This document shows positions 1 to 8,093 of a DNA stretch of 64,000 nucleotides, piece after piece. Below the pieces are notes generated by a model. That model was not told the DNA's origin, made no database searches, and worked only from the letters and a program-made list of their open reading frames with translations. The stretch comes from Amorphoplanes friuliensis DSM 7358 (GTDB lineage: Bacteria > Actinomycetota > Actinomycetes > Mycobacteriales > Micromonosporaceae): NCBI RefSeq assembly GCF_000494755.1, contig NC_022657.1, forward strand, positions 7,966,001-8,030,000, given 5' to 3'. The first letter of the stretch is position 1, and every line of letters starts with the position of its first letter. Made by a program: the position numbers and the translations under genes.

Positions 1-512
1 CAGGCATCGTGGTTCACCTCCCGCAGCGCGTACTCCTCGGTCTCGGACAGGTGCCCGGCCATCGCGCGACGGCCCCGGGCCAGGCGAGCCTTGACCGTGC
101 CGCTCGGTGCGCCGACCTCCTGCGCGATCTCGGCGACGCTGAGACCGACAAGGTGGTGCAGGACGATGACGTGGCGCTGGTCGGCCGGGATCTGGCGCAG
201 GGCGTGCACCAGCGCCACGTGGTCCGGGTTGAGCCCGGCCAGCTCGTGATCGACGGCTTCGCGATGATGGGCGCGGAGCCGGTTGACCGCCTTACGCCAG
301 GAGCTCACGGCGTTGCGGGACGCCACCCGGCGGACCCAGGCCTCGGGGCTGTCGCAGTCGCGCACGGTTTCCCACCGGTCCCAGGCCTTGAGGTACGCCT
401 CGGCCACGGCGTCCTCGGCCTCCGCGCGGTTGCCGGTCATCGCGTACATCTGACCGAGCACCCGGCGCGACGACCCCGCGTAGAAGGCGTCGAACTCTTC
501 GGCGTCCCGCAT
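1..512 (-). CDS. ECF RNA polymerase sigma factor, 3' end cut by window edge
   Basis: About 170 codons are visible from ATG at 512 down to the window edge. Region 2 lies near residues 5-70 (FDAFYAGSSRR, then the acidic AEDAVAEAYLKAW), and region 4 near 105-155 contains a helix-turn-helix (HLVGLSVAEIAQEVGAPSGTVKARLARGRR). This is the usual two-domain ECF sigma of about 170 aa, most like the actinobacterial SigE-type family; it would direct core polymerase to a small regulon. AGGAG sits 9 nt before the ATG. The last bases are TG, so the stop may lie one base outside the window, and an overlapping ATG at 7-5 could start a downstream gene, typically an anti-sigma factor (inference). A matching ECF promoter lies upstream, suggesting autoregulation. 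Confidence 0.88.
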   Translation of the reverse strand, partial: MRDAEEFDAFYAGSSRRVLGQMYAMTGNRAEAEDAVAEAYLKAWDRWETVRDCDSPEAWVRRVASRNAVSSWRKAVNRLRAHHREAVDHELAGLNPDHVALVHALRQIPADQRHVIVLHHLVGLSVAEIAQEVGAPSGTVKARLARGRRAMAGHLSETEEYALREVNHDA

Positions 513-572
513 CGACAAAATCTCCTGAGCTGCCCCGTCCGCCCGGCGGTCGTCGCCGGGGTTCTCGGTCGT

Positions 573-598
573 GACGCCTGGGCGGCACACCTGGTTGC
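573..598 (-). promoter_or_regulatory. ECF-type promoter of the sigma gene
   Basis: On the minus strand GCAACC (598-593) is followed by exactly 16 bp and CGTC (576-573). This -35/-10 pair is typical of promoters read by ECF sigma factors, which often read their own gene. The predicted start of transcription leaves a leader of roughly 55 nt before the ATG at 512. Confidence 0.6.
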
Positions 599-673
599 AT
601 GGTGCGCGAGATTTTTCGCGGCGGGCGCTGACATGCCCTCATGACGCCCGGAGGAGCGACCCGGTTGCGTCGG

Positions 674-1291
674 TCAGGCGGAAATATCCAGCGCCTTGCG
701 CAGGTAGGGCAGGTCCTGGGCACCGGACCAGCGCAGGGCGGGCATCTTCATCGCGCGGGCGCCACGGACCGCGCGGTCGTCGTCGTCCACGAAGAGCACC
801 CAGGGCGCCTCGACACCGAGGGCCGCGCAGGCGCGTTCGAAGAACTCCGGTGCCGGCTTGTGGATCTTGAGTTCCCAGGAGCTGACGATCGTGTCGAACT
901 CGTCGGCCAGGCTGAGCAGATCGAGGTCACCGCGGAGCAGCTCGGTGGCGTTGGTGGCCAGACCGACCGGACGCCCGGCCGCGCGGACCTCCCGGACGAA
1001 CGCGAGCACCTCGGGGTCGACCTCACCGCGGTACTGCTGCCACTCAGCCACGGCGGCCTTGGCGACGTCCTCCTCGAGCGGCAGGCGGGATGCGACCAGC
1101 CACATCCATTCCGCGTCGGTGATCTCACCGGCGACCGCGGGACGCAGCAGCTCCCAGTTCATGGCCGTGGCGAGCAGTGCGCCGGGCTCGAGGCCGTACT
1201 TCTGCTCGACCGCGGCGGGCACGGCGGGATCCCAGCGGCGCAGCACGCCGTCCAGGTCGATGAGCAGGGCCTGGGCGGGCTGGCGGTGCAT
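674..1291 (-). CDS. HAD-superfamily hydrolase
   Basis: 205 aa. HAD motif I is DLDGVL near residue 12 (nucleophile Asp and the +2 Asp), motif II is ATNA near residue 111, motif III is the Lys in KIHKPAPEFF, and motif IV is the acidic run VDDDD. A helical cap lies between motifs I and II, as in the haloacid dehalogenase/epoxide hydrolase-like subgroup. It is probably a cytoplasmic phosphatase or dehalogenase; the substrate cannot be read from the sequence. The ATG is 6 nt after the smc stop, with GGAGG inside the end of smc, so the two are probably cotranscribed. Confidence 0.85.
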   Translation of the reverse strand: MHRQPAQALLIDLDGVLRRWDPAVPAAVEQKYGLEPGALLATAMNWELLRPAVAGEITDAEWMWLVASRLPLEEDVAKAAVAEWQQYRGEVDPEVLAFVREVRAAGRPVGLATNATELLRGDLDLLSLADEFDTIVSSWELKIHKPAPEFFERACAALGVEAPWVLFVDDDDRAVRGARAMKMPALRWSGAQDLPYLRKALDISA

Positions 1292-1297
1292 GGGGGT

Positions 1298-4200
1298 CTA
1301 ATCCTCCGGTTCGCGGTTGAGCCGCTGACTGATCACCTGGGTGACGCCGGCACGCATGGTCACGCCGTAGAGCGCGTCGGCGACCTCCATTGTGCGCTTC
1401 TGGTGCGTGATGATGAGCAGCTGGCTCTTCTCCCGCAACTGCTGGAAGAGCGTAATCAACCGGCCGAGGTTGACGTCGTCGAGGGCGGCCTCGACCTCGT
1501 CCATGATGTAGAAGGGGCTGGGGCGCGCCCGGAAGATCGCGCAGAGCATCGCCACCGCGGTCAGCGAACGCTCACCACCCGACAGCAGCGACAGGCGCTT
1601 GATCTTCTTGCCCGGCGGGCGGGCCTCGACTTCGACACCGGTGGTCAGCATGTCCTCGGGGTCGGTGAGGACCAGCCGGCCCTCGCCACCCGGGAAGAGC
1701 ACCTGGAAGACGGTCTGGAACTCCCGCGCGGTGTCCTCGAACGCCGACGCGAAGACCTCGAGAATCCGGTCGTCGACGTCCTTGACCACCGTGAGCAGGT
1801 CTTTCCGGGTCGCCTTGAGATCCTCGAGCTGGTCGGAGAGAAACTTGAAACGCTCCTCCAGCGCGGCGAACTCCTCCAGCGCGAGCGGGTTGACCTTGCC
1901 GAGCAGGGCCAGGTCGCGCTCGGCCTTGTTGGCCCGCTTCTCCTGCGTCGGCCGGTGGAACGGCACCGGCTCCGGGAGCTCCTTGCCGTCCTTCTCGGCC
2001 TGCGCGGCCTCGGCCTGCGTCGGCGGCACCAGCTGCTCGGGGCCGTACTCGGCGACCAGCGTGTCGACGTCGAGCGAGAAGTCCTCGGCCGCCTTCGCCT
2101 CGAGCGTCTCGATGCGCATCCGCTGCTCGGCGCGGGCCACCTCGTCGCGGTGCACCTCGTTGGTCAGGCGTTCGAGCTCGGAGACGAGGCGCTTGGCGCT
2201 GGCGCGGACCTCCTGGAGCTCGGCCTCGCGGGCGGTCCGCGCGCGGGCCAGCTCGTCACGGACCTCGACGGCCGCGGCCAGCGAGACCGCGACGCGGCTC
2301 ATCGCACCGGCCGCACCGAGCGCGACGGCCTTGGCGATCTCGGCGCCGCGGGCCCGGGCCGCACGACGGGCGGCGGCCCGCTCGCGGGCCTGGCGCTCCT
2401 GGTTGGCCTGACGCATCAGGGAGTCGGCGCGACCGGCGATCGAGGAGACCCGCTCCTCGGCCGTCCGCACGGCCAGCCGGACCTCCATCTCGTTCTGCCG
2501 GGCCTGCGGCACCAGCGCCGAGAGGGTGTCGCGCTCCTCGGTGGACGGCTCCTCGTCGATCGGGGTGGCCTCGGCCAGCCGCAGCCGTTCCTCCAGCTCG
2601 GCGAGGCCGGCCAGATCGCGGTCGCGGTTCCCCTCGGCCTTCTGCCGGGACGCGCCCAGACGCTCCGACTCGGCCCGGGCCGACCGCGCGGCGGCACCCA
2701 GCTCGGCGAGGCGGCGGGCGGCGGCGTTGCGCTCACCCTCGGCGGCCCGCTTGGCGGCGGCCGCGACGTTGACGGCTTCCTTGTGCTCGGCGACCTCGGC
2801 GCGGGCGTCGGCCAGCTGGCCCTTGAGGACACCGATGGACTGCTCGGCGGTCTCGCGGTTGGCCCGCGCCTCGTCGACGGCGGCCTGCACCTCGATGTAG
2901 CTGGTGGCCTTGCCCGAGCCACCGGCGGCCGCGTGCGCGCCCAGGACGTCGCCGTCGGGCGTGACCGCGCGCAGCTCGGCGTTGTCGGCCACGAGACGGG
3001 TCGCGGCGGCGAGGTCGGGCACCAGGACCACGTCACGCAGGGCGCGGTTGAGGGCCGGGCGGATCGTGTCGGGGCACTCGATGACGTCGGGCGCCCAGGT
3101 CGCACCCTCGGGCAGGGCGGGCCGCAGCGACTCGAGCGAGCCCTGCATGCCCGGCGCCGCGGGGCCGCCGACGATGAGCGCGGCACGCCCGGCGTCGGCG
3201 ATCTTGAGCGTACGCATGGCCTCGACGGCCTCGTCGATCCCGGTGAGCGCGACCGAGTCGGCGAGCGCGCCCAGGGCGGCCGCGAGAGCGGCCTCGTGCC
3301 CGGACCGGACGGTGAGCATCGAGGCGAGGCTGCCGAGCAGGCCGGGGACCTGGTCGGCCTTGGCGAGCAGCGCGCCCGCGCCGTCCTTGCGCTTGAGACC
3401 GAGGGCGAGCGCCTCCTCGCGGGCCTTCCAGCTCGCGGCGTCCTTCTCGGCGGTGCGCTCGGCGTCGGACAGCTCCTTGACGACGGCCGCGGCACGGTCG
3501 TGCAGAGCGACGGCCTCGGCGTGGCGTTCGTCCAGCTCGGCGTTGTCCCGGTCGGCCTCGGTGGACTCCGCGGAGACCGCGTCGACCTCGGCCTGAGCGG
3601 CCTCGGCCCGCATCAGGGCATCGTTGTGGGCCACCGCGAGCCGCTCGATCTCCTCCGCGGCACTCCCTGTACGCGCACGCGCGGCGTTCACGTTGCCGGT
3701 CAGCTTCGCGAGGCCTTCACGCCGGTCGGCGATCGCCTTCGCGGCGGCGCGCAGGGCACCCTCGGCCTGCAGCAGCTGGCGCTCCAGCTCCTGGCGGTGC
3801 TCGACCGCCTCGGCCAGGCGCATCTGGTCGTCGGTGAGCGCCTCGCGGAGCTCCTCCTCCTGCTCGCGGACACGTTCGGCCTCGGCGACCAGCTGATCCG
3901 GGTCGCGGCCGGGCCGCTCGTCGTCCGGCGCGGCGGCGAGGTGACGCAGCCGCTCGCTGGCCAGCTGCTCGGTCGACCGGAAGCGTTCCTGCAGGGCGGA
4001 GAGTTTGTACCAGGTGTCCTGCGCGGCGGCGAGCAGCGGCGCGTCCTCGGCGTGCGAGGCCTCGAGGTCGGCGAGCCAGCGCTGGACCTCGCGGTTTTCG
4101 CCCTCGACCTGCTCGCGGCGCTCGCGCATCGCCGACTCGTCGGCGATCTCCTTGTCCAGGGTCGTCCGCAGCGTGTGCAGGTCGTCGGCGAGCAGCCGCA

Positions 4201-4879
4201 ACCGGGCGTCGCGCAGGTCGGCCTGGATGCCGGCGGCCCGGCGGGCCACTTCCGCCTGCTTGCCCAGCGGCTTGAGCTGGCGGCGCAGCTCGGCCGTGAG
4301 GTCGGTGAGACGGTTGAGGTTGGTCTGCATCGCGTCGAGCTTGCGGATCGCCTTCTCTTTGCGCTTGCGATGCTTGAGGACGCCCGCGGCCTCCTCGATG
4401 AAGGCGCGGCGGTCCTCGGGCTTGGCGTGCAGCATCGCGTCGAGCCGGCCCTGGCCGACGATGATGTGCATCTCCCGGCCGATGCCGGAGTCGCTGAGCA
4501 GTTCCTGGATGTCGAGCAGGCGGCACGAGCTGCCGTTGATCTCGTATTCGCTCTCGCCGGAGCGGAACATCCGGCGGGTGATCGACACCTCGGTGTAGTC
4601 GATCGGCAGGGCGCCGTCACCGTTGTCGATGGTCAGAGTCACCTCGGCGCGGCCCAGCGGGGCGCGTCCGGCGGTGCCGGCGAAGATGACGTCCTCCATC
4701 TTGCCGCCGCGCAGCGCCTTGGCTCCCTGTTCGCCCAGGACCCACGCGATGGCGTCGACGACGTTGGACTTGCCGGAGCCGTTCGGACCCACCACACAGG
4801 TGATGCCCGGCTCCAGCCGCAGCGTCGTAGCGGAGGCGAAGGACTTGAAGCCCTTGACCGTCAGGCTCTTGAGGTGCAC
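1298..4879 (-). CDS. smc: Chromosome segregation ATPase SMC
   Basis: 1193 aa, full length for bacterial SMC. The N-terminal ATPase half has Walker A GPNGSGKSN (31-39). Long coiled coils, rich in E, R, A and Q, flank a hinge near residues 500-660. The C-terminal half has the ABC signature LSGGERS (from 1099) and Walker B FYIMDEVEAALDD (1123-1135). SMC dimers with ScpA/ScpB organise and help segregate the chromosome. The start is GTG at 4879, giving the conserved HLKSLTVKGFKSF opening. In many actinobacteria smc is followed by ftsY; here a HAD hydrolase and a sigma factor follow, and the Pel-like unit separates smc from rnc and mutM. Confidence 0.97.
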   Translation of the reverse strand: MHLKSLTVKGFKSFASATTLRLEPGITCVVGPNGSGKSNVVDAIAWVLGEQGAKALRGGKMEDVIFAGTAGRAPLGRAEVTLTIDNGDGALPIDYTEVSITRRMFRSGESEYEINGSSCRLLDIQELLSDSGIGREMHIIVGQGRLDAMLHAKPEDRRAFIEEAAGVLKHRKRKEKAIRKLDAMQTNLNRLTDLTAELRRQLKPLGKQAEVARRAAGIQADLRDARLRLLADDLHTLRTTLDKEIADESAMRERREQVEGENREVQRWLADLEASHAEDAPLLAAAQDTWYKLSALQERFRSTEQLASERLRHLAAAPDDERPGRDPDQLVAEAERVREQEEELREALTDDQMRLAEAVEHRQELERQLLQAEGALRAAAKAIADRREGLAKLTGNVNAARARTGSAAEEIERLAVAHNDALMRAEAAQAEVDAVSAESTEADRDNAELDERHAEAVALHDRAAAVVKELSDAERTAEKDAASWKAREEALALGLKRKDGAGALLAKADQVPGLLGSLASMLTVRSGHEAALAAALGALADSVALTGIDEAVEAMRTLKIADAGRAALIVGGPAAPGMQGSLESLRPALPEGATWAPDVIECPDTIRPALNRALRDVVLVPDLAAATRLVADNAELRAVTPDGDVLGAHAAAGGSGKATSYIEVQAAVDEARANRETAEQSIGVLKGQLADARAEVAEHKEAVNVAAAAKRAAEGERNAAARRLAELGAAARSARAESERLGASRQKAEGNRDRDLAGLAELEERLRLAEATPIDEEPSTEERDTLSALVPQARQNEMEVRLAVRTAEERVSSIAGRADSLMRQANQERQARERAAARRAARARGAEIAKAVALGAAGAMSRVAVSLAAAVEVRDELARARTAREAELQEVRASAKRLVSELERLTNEVHRDEVARAEQRMRIETLEAKAAEDFSLDVDTLVAEYGPEQLVPPTQAEAAQAEKDGKELPEPVPFHRPTQEKRANKAERDLALLGKVNPLALEEFAALEERFKFLSDQLEDLKATRKDLLTVVKDVDDRILEVFASAFEDTAREFQTVFQVLFPGGEGRLVLTDPEDMLTTGVEVEARPPGKKIKRLSLLSGGERSLTAVAMLCAIFRARPSPFYIMDEVEAALDDVNLGRLITLFQQLREKSQLLIITHQKRTMEVADALYGVTMRAGVTQVISQRLNREPED

Positions 4880-5043
4880 GGATCTCCGGGGGTCGGCGGG
4901 TGTCTGCTGGTCAGCAGGTTACCCGCAGGTGCGGGCCATGTCCGCGCACGCCGCGCGTCCCGGATCGTGCCCATCTCGGGCAAGTCGGACGCTTTTGTCC
5001 GATTACCCGAGGAGCGATCGACAGGACTGATGGGTCTCGGAGC

Positions 5044-5079
5044 AAAAAGATGCGCGCCGCCACTGGCGTGGAGGCGCGC
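5044..5079 (-). terminator. Intrinsic terminator after the coiled-coil gene
   Basis: On the minus strand a GCGCGCC/GGCGCGC stem (5079-5073 with 5058-5052), with a small GCC/GGC hairpin inside its loop, is followed by ATCTTTTT. It lies about 65 nt after the stop at 5143 and should end that transcript before smc. Confidence 0.6.
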
Positions 5080-5142
5080 TTTGCGGGGTGCGTCCGTGAT
5101 GCGAGGGGATCATGGGCGCCGGGTCTCGGTGCCCGGCAGAGC

Positions 5143-5337
5143 TCAGGTCAGCGCCGGCTCGCTGAGCCGAAGAAGATCGTCTGCCTCCGCGGCGGCAGCC
5201 GCGAGACGATCGTTCTCCGCCCGGAGGCGGGTGATCTCGAACTCCAGAGCCTGCACCCTGGAACGCAGTCGGGTGACCTCGTCGAGCAGGCGCCGGTCGG
5301 GCGCCGCACCTACGTGGCCGTAGAGGGCCTTCGCCAT
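5143..5337 (-). CDS. Small conserved coiled-coil protein, function unknown
   Basis: 64 aa from ATG at 5337, with AAGGAG 7 nt upstream; longer in-frame starts have no ribosome binding site. The protein opens MAKALYGHVG and continues into a single amphipathic helix with regular hydrophobic spacing (DEVTRLRSRVQALEFEITRL) and an acidic, Leu-rich end. Small proteins of this kind occur in actinobacteria, to my knowledge without an assigned role. It has its own terminator. I infer a helical dimer or a partner-binding protein, but no function can be read. Confidence 0.75.
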   Translation of the reverse strand: MAKALYGHVGAAPDRRLLDEVTRLRSRVQALEFEITRLRAENDRLAAAAAEADDLLRLSEPALT

Positions 5338-5716
5338 TTCGTCTCCTTGTAAAGCGCTGCCGGAAAGGCCGGCCAAACGCGCGCCCAGTGGTACCGCACA
5401 CCGATGCACCCACGGACACGCGTGAGCACAAACTCCTGCACCCGGAACGTGCGATGGATGCAGATTTATCCGTGTCCAGGACTCGACTGGACACAGATGG
5501 GCGCGACTGGCGACTCCTCCATGGTGCGCCGATACCCACGCTCCGTCAAGCCGTGCGCACCGCGTCACCCCCCGCCGGACCAGTGAATCACGCCACCCCG
5601 GCCCCCTTATCCAGGACTTATTTCTTTCTTAGCTCGTTTGCCGCAGGACGAAACGGCTGCTTACCGTCTGCCGGGTCGAAACCTCTCGATCCGTGGGCAG
5701 GACGTGGAGGCACGAC
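5338..5716. other. Intergenic region with an inverted repeat
   Basis: 379 bp between two divergent genes. It holds a perfect 8-bp inverted repeat, GTGTCCAG-N7-CTGGACAC, at 5472-5494. A T-rich stretch near 5618-5632 may be part of the promoter of the CAP-domain gene. The 5' leader from about 5640 is GC-rich and could fold, but I could not match it to a known riboswitch. No further ORF is convincing here. Confidence 0.5.
5472..5494. repeat. Perfect 8-bp inverted repeat, possible operator
   Basis: GTGTCCAG and CTGGACAC are separated by 7 bp. With no T-run after it and a position 135 bp upstream of the small gene and 223 bp before the CAP gene, it fits a regulator site in a divergent promoter region better than a terminator. 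Confidence 0.4.
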
Positions 5717-6508
5717 GTGCAGGGGCAAGTAGATCCGAAGCCGGCCGGACGTCACCGCGGACGACAGGCGATGCCGTCGCCGGTGATCTTCGGACTCTCC
5801 GTGACCGCCCTGCTCGCGCTCTTCGGCGTCGGCGCCGCGGTGCTGCCCGAGAGCCTCACCGGCCCGGGCACCCCGGCCGAGCTGCCGGAAGCCGCCGTCG
5901 CCGCCCTGGCGCCGGGTGCCGGTGGCGGGGGGCACCCCGGGCGCCCGGGGGCGGCGCGGCCGTCCTCCACGCCGGTCCCCTCGGCCACCCCGTCGAGTGC
6001 CGCACCGGCTCCGAGCCCGAAGAAGACCGCGAGCAAAAAGCCGGCCACCCGGAAGCCCACGCCGAAGAAGACCCCCACCCGCAAGCCGACGACCAGCACC
6101 CCCAAGGTCGGCTTGGGCCTGGCGGCGCAGGAGTCCGAGGTCATCCGGCTGACGAACGTCGAGCGCGACAAGGCGGGGTGCGGGTCGGTGTCGCTCAACA
6201 CCAAACTGCGGACGGCCATGCGGCTCCACGTCCAGGAGCTCGGCACCCACGGTGATCTCTACATCAGCCACGTCAGCGACGACGGCCGCGACTTCGCCAC
6301 CCGGGCCAAGGAACAGGGCTACAACGACCCCGGCGGCGAGAACGTCGCCCGCGGCCAGCAGAACGCCGCCGACGTCATGAACAGCTGGATGAACAGCGAG
6401 GGCCACCGGGCCAACATCCTCAACTGCAGCTTCGAGGCGATCGGCGTCGGCGCGGTCAAGGGTGTCGACGGCACGATCGTCTGGGGCCAGATTTTCGGAC
6501 GATCCTGA
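5717..6508 (+). CDS. Secreted or membrane-anchored CAP-domain (SCP/PR1, YkwD-like) protein
   Basis: 263 aa from GTG at 5717, with GGAGG 6 nt upstream. A hydrophobic helix near residues 24-44 is a signal anchor. A Pro/Thr/Lys-rich linker (repeated KKP, RKPT) covers about 75-130. The C-terminal CAP domain (about 135-263) has the expected landmarks: the LTNVERDKAGC opening helix, HVSDDGRDF, GENVARGQ and GHRANIL. It therefore belongs to the YkwD branch, whose members act outside the cell, often at the wall; their biochemical activity is mostly undefined. It sits just ahead of the Pel-like trio but about 90 nt separate them, so co-transcription is possible rather than shown. Confidence 0.88.
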   Translation: MQGQVDPKPAGRHRGRQAMPSPVIFGLSVTALLALFGVGAAVLPESLTGPGTPAELPEAAVAALAPGAGGGGHPGRPGAARPSSTPVPSATPSSAAPAPSPKKTASKKPATRKPTPKKTPTRKPTTSTPKVGLGLAAQESEVIRLTNVERDKAGCGSVSLNTKLRTAMRLHVQELGTHGDLYISHVSDDGRDFATRAKEQGYNDPGGENVARGQQNAADVMNSWMNSEGHRANILNCSFEAIGVGAVKGVDGTIVWGQIFGRS

Positions 6509-6599
6509 CGAAAATCACCCGTAACTCGTATTACTTTTCGGGGCTGTGTCGTTGCAGCCTTCGTGATATCGCCCCCGTCGCGCCTGTGGTGCTGAGCCC

Positions 6600-8093
6600 A
6601 TGCGCATCTGTCTGCTCACCGGGGGCGGGTACCCGTTCCGCCGGGACGCGCTCGGCGGCTGGTGCCGCACGCTCGTCGATGGCCTAGGCCGCTTCACCTT
6701 CGACCTGCTCACGATCACCGACCGCGAGCCACCCGGCGGGCCGGTGTTCCCGCTGCCCGGGCACGTCGTGTCGGCCAAGGCCGTCGCCCTCACCCGCGAC
6801 ACCCGCAGCCGTCAGACCGGCGGCGACCACGCCACTGCGGCGGCGTCACTGCTCTGCCGCGGCCTGCTCTCGGAGCCGGAACCCGACCTCGCGGACGCGC
6901 TGTTCGCCAAGGGCCTGGTCGGGCTCTCCGTGCTGACCGCGTCCGCCGAGCACCCGCTCAACGGCGTCCAGCTCACCGACGTGCTGCTCGACGCGTGGCG
7001 GGCCGGGCGGGTGTCGGCCCAGGAGGAACGCCTGCCGCGGCTCAGCCTGCGCGACGCCCGGACCGCGGCGACCCTGCTGCGGCACGCGACCCGGGCGCTG
7101 TCCGTGCCGGTGCCCGCAGTCGATCTGGTGCACTGCGTCGGCGGGACCACCCCGCTGCTGGCTGCGCTGGCCGGACGCTGGCGCAACGGCACCCCGCTGC
7201 TGCTCACCGAGGCGCGGACGCCGGTCGCCCGGTCCCGCGCCGGTGAGGAACGACTCTCCCCCGCGGTCCGCACGGTGCTGCGCCGGTTCCGCCGGGCGGT
7301 CGCCCGCACCGGGTACGCCGAAGCCGGGCTGATCGCGCCGCTGAGTGCGTACCACCACTCGTGGGCGTTGCGGCACGGTGCCGAGCCCGGGCGGCTGGTA
7401 CCGGTGCCCGCGGGTGTCGACCCGGCCGACTTCCCGTCCGCACCCGAGTCGCGGGACCAGCCCGCGATCGTCTGGGCCGGCAACGGCGGGCCGGAGAGTG
7501 GCCTGCGCCCGCTGCTCGACGCGTTCGCCGTGGTGGCAGCCGCTGTGCCCGGCACCGTGCTGCACCTGGTCGGTGTCACGGCGGCGCACGAGGACCACTG
7601 CGCGGAGCAGATCGAGCGGACCGGTCTGGGGCGTGCGGTCCGGCTGCACCCGCTGCCCGCCGACCCCCGTGACCGGTACGCGAACGGTCACCTCGTGGTG
7701 CACGTGCCGGGACCGTCCGACCCGCCGTACCGGCTGATCGAGGCGATGATGTCCGGCCGCGCCGTGGTCGGCGTCGACGTGGGCCCGGTCGCGGAGACCC
7801 TCGGTGACGCCGGTGTGGTCGTCCCGGCCGACGACCCGTCCGCACTGGCCACCGCCTGTGTGGGCCTGCTGAGCGCACCGGCCCGGCGCCGGGCCCTGGG
7901 TGACGCCGCACGGCGCCGGGCGCTGGCCTGTTTCACCGCCGACCGGGTCGTCCGCGTCTACGGGGCGCTCTACACCGATCTGGCCGGACCGCCACCGGCG
8001 CCCGCGTACGAGCTGGCGCTGGCCGTCCCCGCCCCCCGGGTCGCGCAGCCGGCGACCCTGCGCTGGCTCGCCGAGGCCAGGGAGGACCGATGA
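6600..8093 (+). CDS. PelF-like family 4 glycosyltransferase (DUF3492 type)
   Basis: 497 aa. The N-terminus (RICLLTGGGYPF, then LGGWCRTLVDGL) matches the opening of PelF/DUF3492 glycosyltransferases. The C-terminal half has the GT-B layout of family 4 enzymes: IVWAGNGGPESGLRPLLDAF starts the nucleotide-sugar domain, and YRLIEAMMSGRAVVGVDVG is the donor-binding E-containing motif. PelF polymerises the Pel polysaccharide from UDP-sugars in the cytoplasm. The gene overlaps the next by ATGA (8090-8093), so the downstream membrane protein is translationally coupled and is probably its export partner. The sugar donor is not identifiable from sequence. Confidence 0.82.
   Translation: MRICLLTGGGYPFRRDALGGWCRTLVDGLGRFTFDLLTITDREPPGGPVFPLPGHVVSAKAVALTRDTRSRQTGGDHATAAASLLCRGLLSEPEPDLADALFAKGLVGLSVLTASAEHPLNGVQLTDVLLDAWRAGRVSAQEERLPRLSLRDARTAATLLRHATRALSVPVPAVDLVHCVGGTTPLLAALAGRWRNGTPLLLTEARTPVARSRAGEERLSPAVRTVLRRFRRAVARTGYAEAGLIAPLSAYHHSWALRHGAEPGRLVPVPAGVDPADFPSAPESRDQPAIVWAGNGGPESGLRPLLDAFAVVAAAVPGTVLHLVGVTAAHEDHCAEQIERTGLGRAVRLHPLPADPRDRYANGHLVVHVPGPSDPPYRLIEAMMSGRAVVGVDVGPVAETLGDAGVVVPADDPSALATACVGLLSAPARRRALGDAARRRALACFTADRVVRVYGALYTDLAGPPPAPAYELALAVPAPRVAQPATLRWLAEAREDR

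Noticed and set aside
641..5323. A 1560-aa plus-strand open frame
   Set aside because: It is the antisense shadow of smc and the HAD gene; the minus-strand reading has full SMC motifs, while this frame has none.
5630..5716. Possible c-di-GMP or c-di-AMP riboswitch before the CAP-domain gene
   Set aside because: Fragments such as GACGAAACGG and CTGCCGGGTCG recall known aptamers, but conserved core segments are missing and the GGAGG is simply the ribosome binding site.
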